A DNA stretch of 6,864 bases from Clostridia bacterium (GCA_017646945.1 JAGCLN010000043.1:1-6864), one strand, 5' to 3'. Positions 1 through 5,311 are shown, counted from the first letter of the stretch. Made by a program: numbers and translations. The notes: a model not told the origin generated them from the sequence alone.

Positions 1-312
1 AACCGTTTTAAACCACAAAGAATACTCGAAATCTTCTTCACTATCCACACTTTCCACTTGAAGTTTTTTTGGCGCGTACGCCTTTACGTTATTAGGTATA
101 ACTTCTATCCTACAAACGAAATATCCGCTTCTTTCCCTTGCTTCAATATAGCCTTCGCTTTCAAGTAAAGAATAAGCGTTCATTATCGTTATTTGGCTAC
201 ACCCCGTAAGGTCAGCCATAACGCGCTTGGACGGAATTTTATCCCCCGCCTTGTAAACGCCACCCAAAATTTCACTTTTAAGTTTTTCGTAAACGGCTAA
301 ATACTTTTTCAT
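1..312 (-). CDS. MocR/PdxR-type GntR regulator, N-terminal part (cut by window edge)
   Basis: Reading from ATG at 312 to the left edge gives 104 residues without a stop; the rest lies outside the window. Residues about 4-67 form a GntR winged helix: the KAGDKIPSKR segment (21-30), recognition helix around SQITIMNAYSLLESEGYI (39-56) and the wing RSGYFV (61-66). The RSGYFV ending with a long linker after it is typical of MocR proteins, where a class-I aminotransferase-like PLP-binding domain follows to give about 450-500 residues. That domain is inferred, not seen. Divergence from a pyridoxamine kinase supports a PdxR-like role, sensing PLP and controlling vitamin B6 genes. The start is the first ATG; a GGAG lies about 16 nt upstream, longer spacing than usual. 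A GntR protein with another effector domain is possible but less likely. Confidence 0.82.
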   Translation of the reverse strand, partial: MKKYLAVYEKLKSEILGGVYKAGDKIPSKRVMADLTGCSQITIMNAYSLLESEGYIEARERSGYFVCRIEVIPNNVKAYAPKKLQVESVDSEEDFEYSLWFKTV

Positions 313-337
313 CTGGTTATATAAAAAACTCCAAATT

Positions 338-357
338 TGATTATTTTAATAATATCA
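338..357. promoter_or_regulatory. Imperfect inverted repeat in the divergent region (candidate operator)
   Basis: Arms ATTATT (340-345) and AATAAT (348-353) flank a TT centre, with outer TGA and TCA triplets offset by one base. The element covers the -10 box and start site of the mocR-like gene, a suitable place for autoregulation. The DNA is A+T-rich, so chance is a real alternative. No experimental link to the regulator is implied. Confidence 0.25.
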
Positions 358-377
358 CAAGTAGTGTATACTGTAAA
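349..377 (-). promoter_or_regulatory. Sigma-A promoter of the mocR-like gene
   Basis: On the minus strand a TTTACA -35 box (372-377) and a TATTAT -10 box (349-354) are separated by exactly 17 bp. This predicts a start near 342 and a leader of about 30 nt before the ATG at 312. The -35 box lies against the candidate -10 of the divergent kinase gene, so the two promoters overlap and one bound protein could affect both. Confidence 0.6.
367..372 (+). promoter_or_regulatory. Candidate -10 box for the kinase gene
   Basis: TATACT lies 23 nt before the kinase ATG, predicting a start near 379 and a very short leader that just contains the AGGAG site. Nothing close to TTGACA stands at the expected -35 distance (TTTTAA at 344-349 is the best), so the promoter may need an activator. 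PdxR-type regulators are known to activate B6 genes, which would fit. It sits in an imperfect palindrome centred on GTATAC (362-375). Confidence 0.4.
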
Positions 378-395
378 GCATATAGGAGAAAAATT

Positions 396-1229
396 ATGAA
401 AGATATTAAAGTTTTAACTATTCAGGATATTTCTTGCGTTGGTCAATGCTCTTTAACGGTAGCGTTGCCTATTATCTCTGCTTGCGGAGTAGAAACTTGC
501 GTTTTACCGTCTGCGGTTTTATCAACTCACACCGCAGGGTTTAAAAACTTCACTTTCCGTGATTTAACGAGCGATATTCCCGCAATCTTTAACCACTGGA
601 AAAACGAAGGTTTGAGTTTTGACGCGGTTTACACCGGTTATTTAGGTAGCGCCGAGCAAATTGAATATATGATTACGCTCGCTAAAAATTCTATCAAAGA
701 CGGCGGTAAGTTCATAGTAGACCCCGCTTTTGCAGATAACGGTAAACTCTACCCTGCGTTCGATTTAAATTACGTTAACGAAATGAAAAGGCTCGTTGCC
801 GTTTGTGACGTAGTTGTTCCCAACCTTTCGGAAGCGTGCTTCCTTTGTGGTATTGAATATAAAACGGAATATGACGAATCGTACGTTAAGTCGGTAGTAG
901 ACGGGCTTGTTAGCCTTGGCGCAAAGTCGGTAGTATTAACGGGTATCGGTTACGAAAAGGGTTATACCGGCATCGTAACTTTTGAAAACGGCGTTTACTC
1001 TTACTACAAGCACGAATTCTTACCCAACAGTTGCCACGGCACAGGCGATATTTACGCATCGGCTTTCGTTGGCGCGGTTGTTAACGGAAAGAGTTTGTAC
1101 GACGCATCCGTAGTAGCGGCTGACTTTACCGTGCTTGCTATTAAAGAAACCGCTAAGTACGATAATCACTGGTACGGCGCTAAGTTTGAACCGGTACTTT
1201 ATAAACTCAATTCACTCATAAACGGTTGA
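396..1229 (+). CDS. pdxK: Pyridoxamine/pyridoxal kinase (ribokinase/PfkB superfamily)
   Basis: This cytoplasmic kinase phosphorylates the 5'-hydroxyl of pyridoxal, pyridoxamine or pyridoxine with ATP, salvaging vitamin B6 to PLP/PMP. At 277 residues it is the normal full length. Family signatures are in order: the N-terminal substrate segment QDISCVGQCSLT (10-21), the STHTAGF lid region (42-48), YTGYLGS (78-84), VDPAFADNG (107-115), VPNLSEA (140-146) and the anion-hole/catalytic motif GTGD (215-218), with Asp218 the expected base. AGGAG at 384-388 sits 7 nt before the ATG, fixing the start. It diverges from a MocR/PdxR-like regulator, which probably controls it. The overall match is to the Firmicute pyridoxamine-kinase branch; preference among the B6 vitamers cannot be read from sequence, and the symbol is generic (pdxY is sometimes used). 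Confidence 0.92.
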   Translation: MKDIKVLTIQDISCVGQCSLTVALPIISACGVETCVLPSAVLSTHTAGFKNFTFRDLTSDIPAIFNHWKNEGLSFDAVYTGYLGSAEQIEYMITLAKNSIKDGGKFIVDPAFADNGKLYPAFDLNYVNEMKRLVAVCDVVVPNLSEACFLCGIEYKTEYDESYVKSVVDGLVSLGAKSVVLTGIGYEKGYTGIVTFENGVYSYYKHEFLPNSCHGTGDIYASAFVGAVVNGKSLYDASVVAADFTVLAIKETAKYDNHWYGAKFEPVLYKLNSLING

Positions 1230-1254
1230 CATTAAATTTTTTATATGATAATAT
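1226..1254 (+). promoter_or_regulatory. Strong sigma-A promoter overlapping the kinase stop codon
   Basis: A perfect TTGACA -35 box (1226-1231) and TAATAT -10 box (1249-1254) are 17 bp apart, with TGA just before the -10 giving an extended -10. The kinase stop codon TGA (1227-1229) is part of the -35 box. The predicted start is near 1261, giving a leader of about 570 nt before trpB. It is among the best promoter matches in the window and the likely source of the leader/T-box transcript. Confidence 0.75.
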
Positions 1255-1263
1255 AAACTCGAT

Positions 1264-1377
1264 AGGCAAAAGAATAGTTAACTATAATTGAGCCAAGGCG
1301 AAAGAATAAGCAACAAATGATTAGCGTTGATTATGATTGAGCCAAGGCGAAAGAATAAGCAACAAATGATTAGCGTT
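1264..1377. repeat. Tandem 49-bp repeat in the trpB leader
   Basis: Positions 1287-1328 and 1336-1377 are identical over 42 nt, a period of 49. A diverged, shortened copy precedes them: 1264-1282 resembles 1296-1314 (shared AGGC-AAAGAATA-AAC pattern) and then jumps to the shared ATTGAGCC end at 1287-1294. A further 19-nt piece (1325-1343) recurs at 1500-1518 just before the T-box. There are no spacers of differing sequence between adjacent copies, so this is tandem duplication and not a CRISPR array. Confidence 0.85.
1274..1285. promoter_or_regulatory. 12-bp perfect palindrome just after the predicted start (candidate operator)
   Basis: ATAGTTAACTAT is a perfect palindrome at about +14 to +25 relative to the promoter at 1226-1254. 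Its central ten bases, TAGTTAACTA, equal the centre of the enterobacterial TrpR operator (CTAGTTAACTAG). The outer base pair differs, and no trp repressor gene is seen here, so the resemblance may be accidental. Confidence 0.3.
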
Positions 1378-1457
1378 TACGCGCTTTGATGAGAAAAAAG
1401 CAGAAAAAGGCAAGCGTTCTAGTGAGGGCGCATACTCTTGCGGTCTGTAACCGAACT

Positions 1458-1484
1458 AAACACTTGAAATTTTTCAATGTTTTT
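1458..1484 (+). terminator. Weak intrinsic terminator-like hairpin in the leader
   Basis: AAACA (1458-1462) pairs with TGTTT (1478-1482) and TTGAA (1464-1468) with TTCAA (1473-1477), with a bulged C at 1463 and an ATTT loop. The run of T continues to 1484. The stem is A+T-rich with only two G-C pairs, so efficiency would be modest. It could end kinase transcripts or an upstream leader RNA before the T-box. Confidence 0.4.
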
Positions 1485-1499
1485 CCATCAAAAATTAAT

Positions 1500-1518
1500 C
1501 GTTGATTATGATTGAGCC
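1500..1518 (+). repeat. Third partial repeat copy, with a possible weak promoter at the T-box start
   Basis: These 19 nt are identical to 1325-1343. They include TATGAT at 1507-1512, which could act as a -10 box with a poor -35 (TTCCAT at 1483-1488, 18-bp spacing) and would start RNA near 1519, a sensible distance before T-box Stem I at 1536. The promoter reading is weak; the repeat identity is directly visible. Confidence 0.35.
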
Positions 1519-1734
1519 TATATCTAAACCGATGAGAAAGAGTAAGTAGGTTGCGTAACCTTTTGCAAAGAGAACCGTAGGCGGTGAGATTACGGTGAAA
1601 AGAGCGCAGTTGAATGGACTTTCGAGGGCGAGCGGAAAAACCTTTTAGGTTGAGTATGTAAGACGGGGTGACTATCCGTAACAAATAGTCGGCATATATA
1701 GGTATGCGTAAAGTGGGCGCGTTAGCGCCAAGCC

Positions 1735-1768
1735 GGGTGGCACCACAGGTATTAAAATTTCCTGTCCC
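1735..1768 (+). promoter_or_regulatory. T-box antiterminator
   Basis: GGG (1735-1737) pairs with CCC (1766-1768) and ACAGG (1745-1749) with CCTGT (1761-1765), leaving the standard 7-nt bulge UGGCACC (1738-1744). The strand 1762-1768 is also the 5' side of the terminator, so the two folds exclude each other. Uncharged tRNA-Trp would bind the bulge through its free GCCA end and stabilise this fold. Confidence 0.9.
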
Positions 1769-1800
1769 AGCAATTATTAAATTGCAGGGGCAGTTTTTTT
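1762..1800 (+). terminator. T-box-controlled intrinsic terminator
   Basis: A 13-bp helix (1762-1774 with 1781-1793) with one A-A mismatch and one G-U pair closes on a short loop and is followed directly by seven T (1794-1800). It forms when tRNA-Trp is charged, stopping transcription before trpB. Confidence 0.93.
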
Positions 1801-1818
1801 ATAAATTAAAACTGCTCC
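1787..1818 (+). promoter_or_regulatory. Third alternative stem next to the trpB ribosome binding site
   Basis: GGGGCAGTTTT (1787-1797) can pair with AAAACTGCTCC (1808-1818), 11 pairs including one G-U, around a 10-nt loop. Its 5' strand is part of the 3' arm of the T-box terminator, so it is available mainly when the antiterminator has formed. Its 3' end abuts the AAGGAG site (1819-1824). CTC (1815-1817) could otherwise pair with GAG (1822-1824). The pairings are visible; a translational role is inference. Confidence 0.4.
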
Positions 1819-1832
1819 AAGGAGTGTAACAA

Positions 1833-3203
1833 ATGTTAAACAAAGAAATCCCTTACAAAATCTATCTTGAAGAAAGCGAAATGCCTACGGCATGGCTTAA
1901 CCTTCGCGCGTTTATGGATAAAAAACCCGCGCCACTTTTAAGCCCCGCAACTTTAAAACCGATTACGCACGAAGAACTCTCTAAAGTGTTCTGCGCTGAA
2001 CTTGCCCGCCAAGAACTTGACGATACTACTAAGTATATTGAAATTCCTAAGGAAATTAGGGATTTTTACAAGATGTATCGCCCTGCCCCGCTCGTTCGCG
2101 CGTACTGTTTAGAAAAGGCGCTTCAAACCCCTGCTAAAATTTATTATAAGTTTGAAGGCAACAACACTTCGGGCTCACACAAGTTAAACTCGGCTATCGC
2201 TCAAGCCTACTACGCTAAGGAACAAGGTTTAAAAGGCGTTACCACCGAAACGGGCGCAGGTCAATGGGGAACTGCACTTTCAATGGCTTGCTCGTACTTT
2301 GGGCTTGACTGCAAGGTGTTCATGGTAAAATGCTCGTACGAGCAAAAACCGTTTAGACGCGAAGTTATGAGAACTTACGGCGCTAACGTAACCCCTTCTC
2401 CATCAATGACTACTGAAGTCGGTAAGAAAATTAACGCCGAATTCCCGGGAACTACCGGCTCTCTCGGTTGCGCTATTTCCGAAGCGGTTGAAGCGGCTAC
2501 CTCGCTTGACGGATATCGTTACGTTTTAGGTAGCGTTTTAAACCAAGTTTTACTTCATCAATCAGTTATCGGCTTAGAAACGAAAACCGCGCTTGATAAA
2601 TACGGCATTACCGCCGATATTATTATCGGTTGTGCCGGCGGTGGCTCTAACCTTGGCGGTCTTATCTCTCCGTTTATGGTAGAAAAAATGCAAGGTAAAA
2701 AGGACTATCAAATTATAGCGGTAGAACCTGCGTCTTGCCCCACTTTAACCCGTGGCGTTTACGCTTACGACTTCTGCGATACCGGTAAAGTTTGCCCATT
2801 AGCAAAGATGTATACTTTGGGTAGCGGTTATATTCCGTCTTCAAGCCACTCGGGTGGTTTAAGATACCACGGTATGACCACCACTTTATCCGAACTTAAA
2901 GACCAAGGTCTTATGGAAGCAAGGTCAGTTGAACAAACGGAAGTATTTAAAGCGGCTACCACCTTTGCAAGAGTTGAAGGCATACTTCCCGCGCCCGAAA
3001 GCGCGCACGCAATCAAGGTTGCCGTTGACGAAGCCTTAAAGTGCAAAGAAACGGGCGAAGAAAAAACTATCGTGTTCGGCTTAACGGGTACGGGCTACTT
3101 TGATATGTACGCTTACCAAAAGTATAACGACGGCGTTATGTCAGACTATATTCCCACCGATGCGGAAATTAAAAAATCTACCGATAAACTTCCCAAAATC
3201 TAA
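1833..3203 (+). CDS. trpB: Tryptophan synthase beta chain, TrpB2 type
   Basis: This PLP enzyme joins indole and L-serine to make L-tryptophan. At 456 residues and with an N-terminal extension before the RPAPLVRA segment (83-90) it matches the TrpB2 group and not the roughly 400-residue TrpB1 partner of TrpA. Key sites are visible: Lys117 in GSHKLNSA (Schiff base with PLP), Glu139 in ETGAGQWG (catalytic Glu, with Trp145 where TrpB1 has His), the phosphate-binding GGGSN (269-273) and a C-terminal GLTGTGYFD. AAGGAG (1819-1824) lies 8 nt before the ATG. It sits alone behind a Trp T-box with no trpA or other trp gene in the window, which suggests indole salvage during tryptophan shortage. A different indole-like acceptor remains possible for some TrpB2 proteins. 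Confidence 0.93.
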   Translation: MLNKEIPYKIYLEESEMPTAWLNLRAFMDKKPAPLLSPATLKPITHEELSKVFCAELARQELDDTTKYIEIPKEIRDFYKMYRPAPLVRAYCLEKALQTPAKIYYKFEGNNTSGSHKLNSAIAQAYYAKEQGLKGVTTETGAGQWGTALSMACSYFGLDCKVFMVKCSYEQKPFRREVMRTYGANVTPSPSMTTEVGKKINAEFPGTTGSLGCAISEAVEAATSLDGYRYVLGSVLNQVLLHQSVIGLETKTALDKYGITADIIIGCAGGGSNLGGLISPFMVEKMQGKKDYQIIAVEPASCPTLTRGVYAYDFCDTGKVCPLAKMYTLGSGYIPSSSHSGGLRYHGMTTTLSELKDQGLMEARSVEQTEVFKAATTFARVEGILPAPESAHAIKVAVDEALKCKETGEEKTIVFGLTGTGYFDMYAYQKYNDGVMSDYIPTDAEIKKSTDKLPKI

Positions 3204-3213
3204 AATAAATAAT

Positions 3214-3250
3214 AAAAAAAGAACTTGGAATCTTCCAAGTTCTTTTAATT
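3214..3250. terminator. Bidirectional terminator between trpB and the glycosidase gene
   Basis: GAACTTGGAA (3221-3230) pairs perfectly with TTCCAAGTTC (3233-3242), flanked by A runs on the left and T runs on the right. It therefore reads as an intrinsic terminator on both strands for the convergent genes. The plus-strand stop codon is at 3201-3203, and the minus-strand gene ends at 3252, just beyond the stem. Confidence 0.88.
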
Positions 3251-3251
3251 T

Positions 3252-5186
3252 TTAGTAAATGAATAAGATTACGGGGTTTAATACGACTGCCGACTGTTTA
3301 AGAGTGATTTTATCGCCGTTTTGAGTAAACTTAACTTTAACTCTTTCACCCTTTTCGTTGAGTTTGAATACTTTTTTAACCTTTTTGTTGACTACAAGTT
3401 CAATTTCTTCAACGGGGTCTGCACATTCGTTGATAATGGAAACGAAGTAGCCACCGTCAGTCATTTCAGCAACTTTTAAGTAAATTTCTTCATCACCGGG
3501 GAAGTAAACTAAATCTTCACCGCACTCTTTTAAAATTTGAATTAACTGTTGTTTTCTTGAATAGGTAAGGAAAGAATATCCTTCCATTATATTGTGCATA
3601 ACAGCAGGAGTACCCGAGAAGGTATATACCGTACCGCCAAGAGAGTTTTTGTATCTAACCGCGCCGGGATATAAGTCTTTAACAGGCGCGCCGTAAGTTG
3701 AGTTTACCACCATTGAAAGTGCTTCAACGCCATCGGCAATAGGCACGATTTCAAGCCCGTTCTTTTGAACGCCCGTTCTTACGCCGTTGGCATAAATTTT
3801 TTCGCCCATAGCGGTAGGACCTTCCCACTTGCGAACGTTAACGCCTAAATACTCGCCGTAGCCCATTTCGATAAGGGTTTTTGCAGTATCGCCTGCGATA
3901 ATGAACTTGCCGGAAAGAAGTTTGATAATTTCCTCGTGAGTTAAGTATTTAACGTTTTCGCCGTTATATACGCAAGCGTTCTTGACTTCATCGGTAAATG
4001 CTACGGGAAGACCTAAAACTTCAAGTGCGTGCGTTATCCAAGCATCGCCGGGGCTATAATGGAATTCAACTTCGGGGTCGGCAGGGAAATAGCAAGTAAA
4101 ACCACGCCATTTTAATGTGGGGGCAATCCTTGCGATTTCTTCATAAAAATCACGATGCTTTGCAAGAATTTTTCTATACGCTATTCCGCTTTCGGGTTCG
4201 TAAGGCGTTCTCGTAAGCCATTGTTTTGCACCTGCAACGCCTTCCATAAGCGAGCAAGTAAAATGACTGTGAAGGGCGTGAGCCGTAGTACTATAACGGT
4301 TTTGCGGACAGGTATCCGTTTCCGCAAGAACGTAATCGGCATACTTTCTAAGTTTGATTGCTTGACGCGCCGCGCGATAAGAATCGTAACTGTAATATCT
4401 TGTGCCTTGCGTTGAATAGTGGCCGTTATTAAGCCTTATTACAACGGGGTTCTTTTCGCCCGATAAAATCTTAGCAACTTCCGCATCGTGAATAGCGTTA
4501 AAGCCACCGCAACAGTAAGAACCTTGAATATAGGGGTCAACCTTATCAATTTCTTCACGGATAATTTGAGCAACTTCCTTTATAGGCTCGTGGTTAATTC
4601 TAACGAATATATCGTAGTACTCTTTACTCTTTTCGTCACCTTTTGAAATAGCGTCAAAAAGTTCTTCACGGGTAAAGTTAGTGCCGGCAATTTCGTTAAA
4701 CTTTTTCATGTGAAGGGGGCAAGCGCAACCGGCACCCTCTCTCGTTAAAAGTCTAAAATCATCGTCTATCATAATGGCAGACGGTCTGCATTCGGCAATC
4801 GTTTTAGCAACGTTTCTTATATAATCTCTAAACCCTTCGTCATAGGGGCAAACAACGTTTCTTTCCGTACCGCCCTTATAGTCAACGTATCTTTGGTAAG
4901 GGAATAATTGAGCCAACTTCCAACCGTGGCCGATTGTTGCCTGCATTAACACGCCACTTGGAACGCCCATAGCATCGAGTTTTGCTTTATACTTTTTGTA
5001 ACTATCGCAAAGACCCGTAACTTTATCTACAACGGGGTTGCATTCGGGAACGAGCGTCATACAAAACAGAGGGCAAGTGCAAACGCCTTTTTCATATTGC
5101 TCTTTAATATCAATGCAGTTTGCATCAATATGCTCGTCGCCATTAAACTTCATTATCGAGTACAAAATAAGGTTTCTTTTCTTCAT
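3252..5186 (-). CDS. Putative glycoside hydrolase, GH42-like (beta-galactosidase fold)
   Basis: This 644-residue protein has no signal peptide, so it likely acts in the cytoplasm on an imported sugar or glycoside. The pattern VVCPYDEGFRDY (111-122), IMIDDDFRL (138-146), GCACPLHMKKF (153-163) follows the GH42 order: zinc-site Cys-Pro, the acid/base DNEY motif, then CxCxxC. AETDTCPQN (288-296) fits the strand carrying the nucleophile (Glu289), and SLMEGVAGAKQWLTR (312-326) the barrel end. Residues about 365-530 resemble the GH42 trimerisation domain and 590-644 a small beta domain; the total length fits GH42. Odd points are Asp143 where GH42 has the acid/base Glu, and His159 for the last zinc Cys. 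AAAGGAG (5194-5200) is 7 nt before the ATG. It has its own promoter and palindromic operator. The exact family and substrate are unknown; a sister family in clan GH-A is equally possible. Confidence 0.6.
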   Translation of the reverse strand: MKKRNLILYSIMKFNGDEHIDANCIDIKEQYEKGVCTCPLFCMTLVPECNPVVDKVTGLCDSYKKYKAKLDAMGVPSGVLMQATIGHGWKLAQLFPYQRYVDYKGGTERNVVCPYDEGFRDYIRNVAKTIAECRPSAIMIDDDFRLLTREGAGCACPLHMKKFNEIAGTNFTREELFDAISKGDEKSKEYYDIFVRINHEPIKEVAQIIREEIDKVDPYIQGSYCCGGFNAIHDAEVAKILSGEKNPVVIRLNNGHYSTQGTRYYSYDSYRAARQAIKLRKYADYVLAETDTCPQNRYSTTAHALHSHFTCSLMEGVAGAKQWLTRTPYEPESGIAYRKILAKHRDFYEEIARIAPTLKWRGFTCYFPADPEVEFHYSPGDAWITHALEVLGLPVAFTDEVKNACVYNGENVKYLTHEEIIKLLSGKFIIAGDTAKTLIEMGYGEYLGVNVRKWEGPTAMGEKIYANGVRTGVQKNGLEIVPIADGVEALSMVVNSTYGAPVKDLYPGAVRYKNSLGGTVYTFSGTPAVMHNIMEGYSFLTYSRKQQLIQILKECGEDLVYFPGDEEIYLKVAEMTDGGYFVSIINECADPVEEIELVVNKKVKKVFKLNEKGERVKVKFTQNGDKITLKQSAVVLNPVILFIY

Positions 5187-5199
5187 AAAAGCTCTCCTT

Positions 5200-5220
5200 T
5201 TATTTAAGTCACTTAAATAA
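5200..5220. promoter_or_regulatory. 21-bp perfect palindrome, likely repressor operator
   Basis: Two 10-bp arms, TTATTTAAGT and ACTTAAATAA, flank a single central base at 5210. The element overlaps the last four bases of the -10 box of the glycosidase promoter, spans the predicted start site and touches the ribosome binding site. This is the usual place for a repressor to block transcription. No regulator for it is seen in the window. In RNA it could also form a hairpin beside the AAAGGAG site. Confidence 0.65.
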
Positions 5221-5245
5221 TACCATAAATTTTCAGCAAAAACAA
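5217..5245 (-). promoter_or_regulatory. Promoter of the glycosidase gene
   Basis: On the minus strand TTGTTT (5240-5245) and TATTAT (5217-5222) are 17 bp apart, with TGG before the -10 as an extended -10. The predicted start is near 5210, the centre of the palindrome. A farther-upstream pair in the gap (TTTACA then TACATT, 17 bp apart) is a weaker alternative. Confidence 0.6.
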
Positions 5246-5284
5246 TGTAAAATCAATCAAAGTATATGTAAATTTTGTCAACTT

Positions 5285-5311
5285 AAAAACCTACGGATAA
5301 TTCCGTAGGTT
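5285..5311 (-). terminator. Terminator of the permease gene
   Basis: Downstream of the permease stop (minus strand), AACCTACGGA and its complement TCCGTAGGTT (5302-5311 and 5288-5297) form a perfect 10-bp stem with an ATTA loop. On that strand the stem runs into a short T tract (5285-5289). It separates the permease from the glycosidase, so the two are independent units. Confidence 0.85.

Larger units (their letters stand above)
1261..1484 (+). ncRNA. Untranslated upstream leader segment, possible separate small RNA
   Basis: From the predicted start near 1261 to a weak terminator-like hairpin ending at 1484, the transcript would be about 224 nt. It holds a 12-bp palindrome, the tandem repeats, and small hairpins such as CGCA/TGCG (1429-1442) and CGGT/ACCG (1441-1453). 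No convincing reading frame is present: the short ATG frames at 1317 and 1333 lack ribosome binding sites and Trp codons. I do not recognise an RNA family. It may be a separate RNA or just the 5' part of the trpB leader. Confidence 0.3.
1519..1800 (+). promoter_or_regulatory. Tryptophan-responsive T-box riboswitch
   Basis: This leader binds tRNA-Trp and lets transcription continue when the tRNA is uncharged. The Stem I base GAAAG (1536-1540) pairs with CTTTC (1619-1623). AGTA (1541-1544) faces GAA-TGG-A in the specifier loop, so the specifier is UGG (1615-1617), the Trp codon, followed by A as usual. Above it TGCG (1552-1555) pairs with CGCA (1605-1608), and a distal hairpin ACCGTA/TACGGT (1574-1579/1591-1596) carries the GGTGAG loop. 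A Stem II hairpin (1639-1651) follows, then a IIA/B pseudoknot (ACGG 1663-1666 with CCGT 1676-1679; GACTAT 1670-1675 with ATAGTC 1685-1690) and Stem III (1716-1720/1725-1729). The T-box sequence lies at 1735-1746. Its bulge UGGC is complementary to the GCCA end expected for bacterial tRNA-Trp. Confidence 0.95.

Noticed and set aside
1287..1377. CRISPR-like repeats
   Set aside because: The copies are directly adjacent with a 49-bp period and no unique spacers; there are no cas genes.
1317..1389. Short plus-strand frames that could be a leader peptide (starts at 1317 and 1333)
   Set aside because: There is no Shine-Dalgarno sequence, no Trp codons and no coupling to an attenuator; they come from the repeat sequence. 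Control is by the T-box.
1370..1684. 104-codon open frame on the minus strand across the leader
   Set aside because: It lies antisense to the repeats and T-box Stem I, has no ribosome binding site and a low-complexity, basic composition unlike a real protein.
2828..3046. 72-codon minus-strand frame inside trpB
   Set aside because: It is antisense to conserved TrpB sequence and has no independent start signals.
3204..3251. Small RNA or attenuator after trpB
   Set aside because: The only structure is a perfect stem with A and T flanks, fully explained as a bidirectional terminator for convergent genes.
4155..4415. 86-codon plus-strand frame inside the glycosidase gene
   Set aside because: It is a shadow in antisense to a well-supported coding region, with no ribosome binding site or family resemblance.
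5038..5220. 60-codon plus-strand frame over the glycosidase start
   Set aside because: It is antisense to the glycosidase N-terminus and runs through its operator; the hydrophobic stretch is a by-product of A+T-rich DNA.
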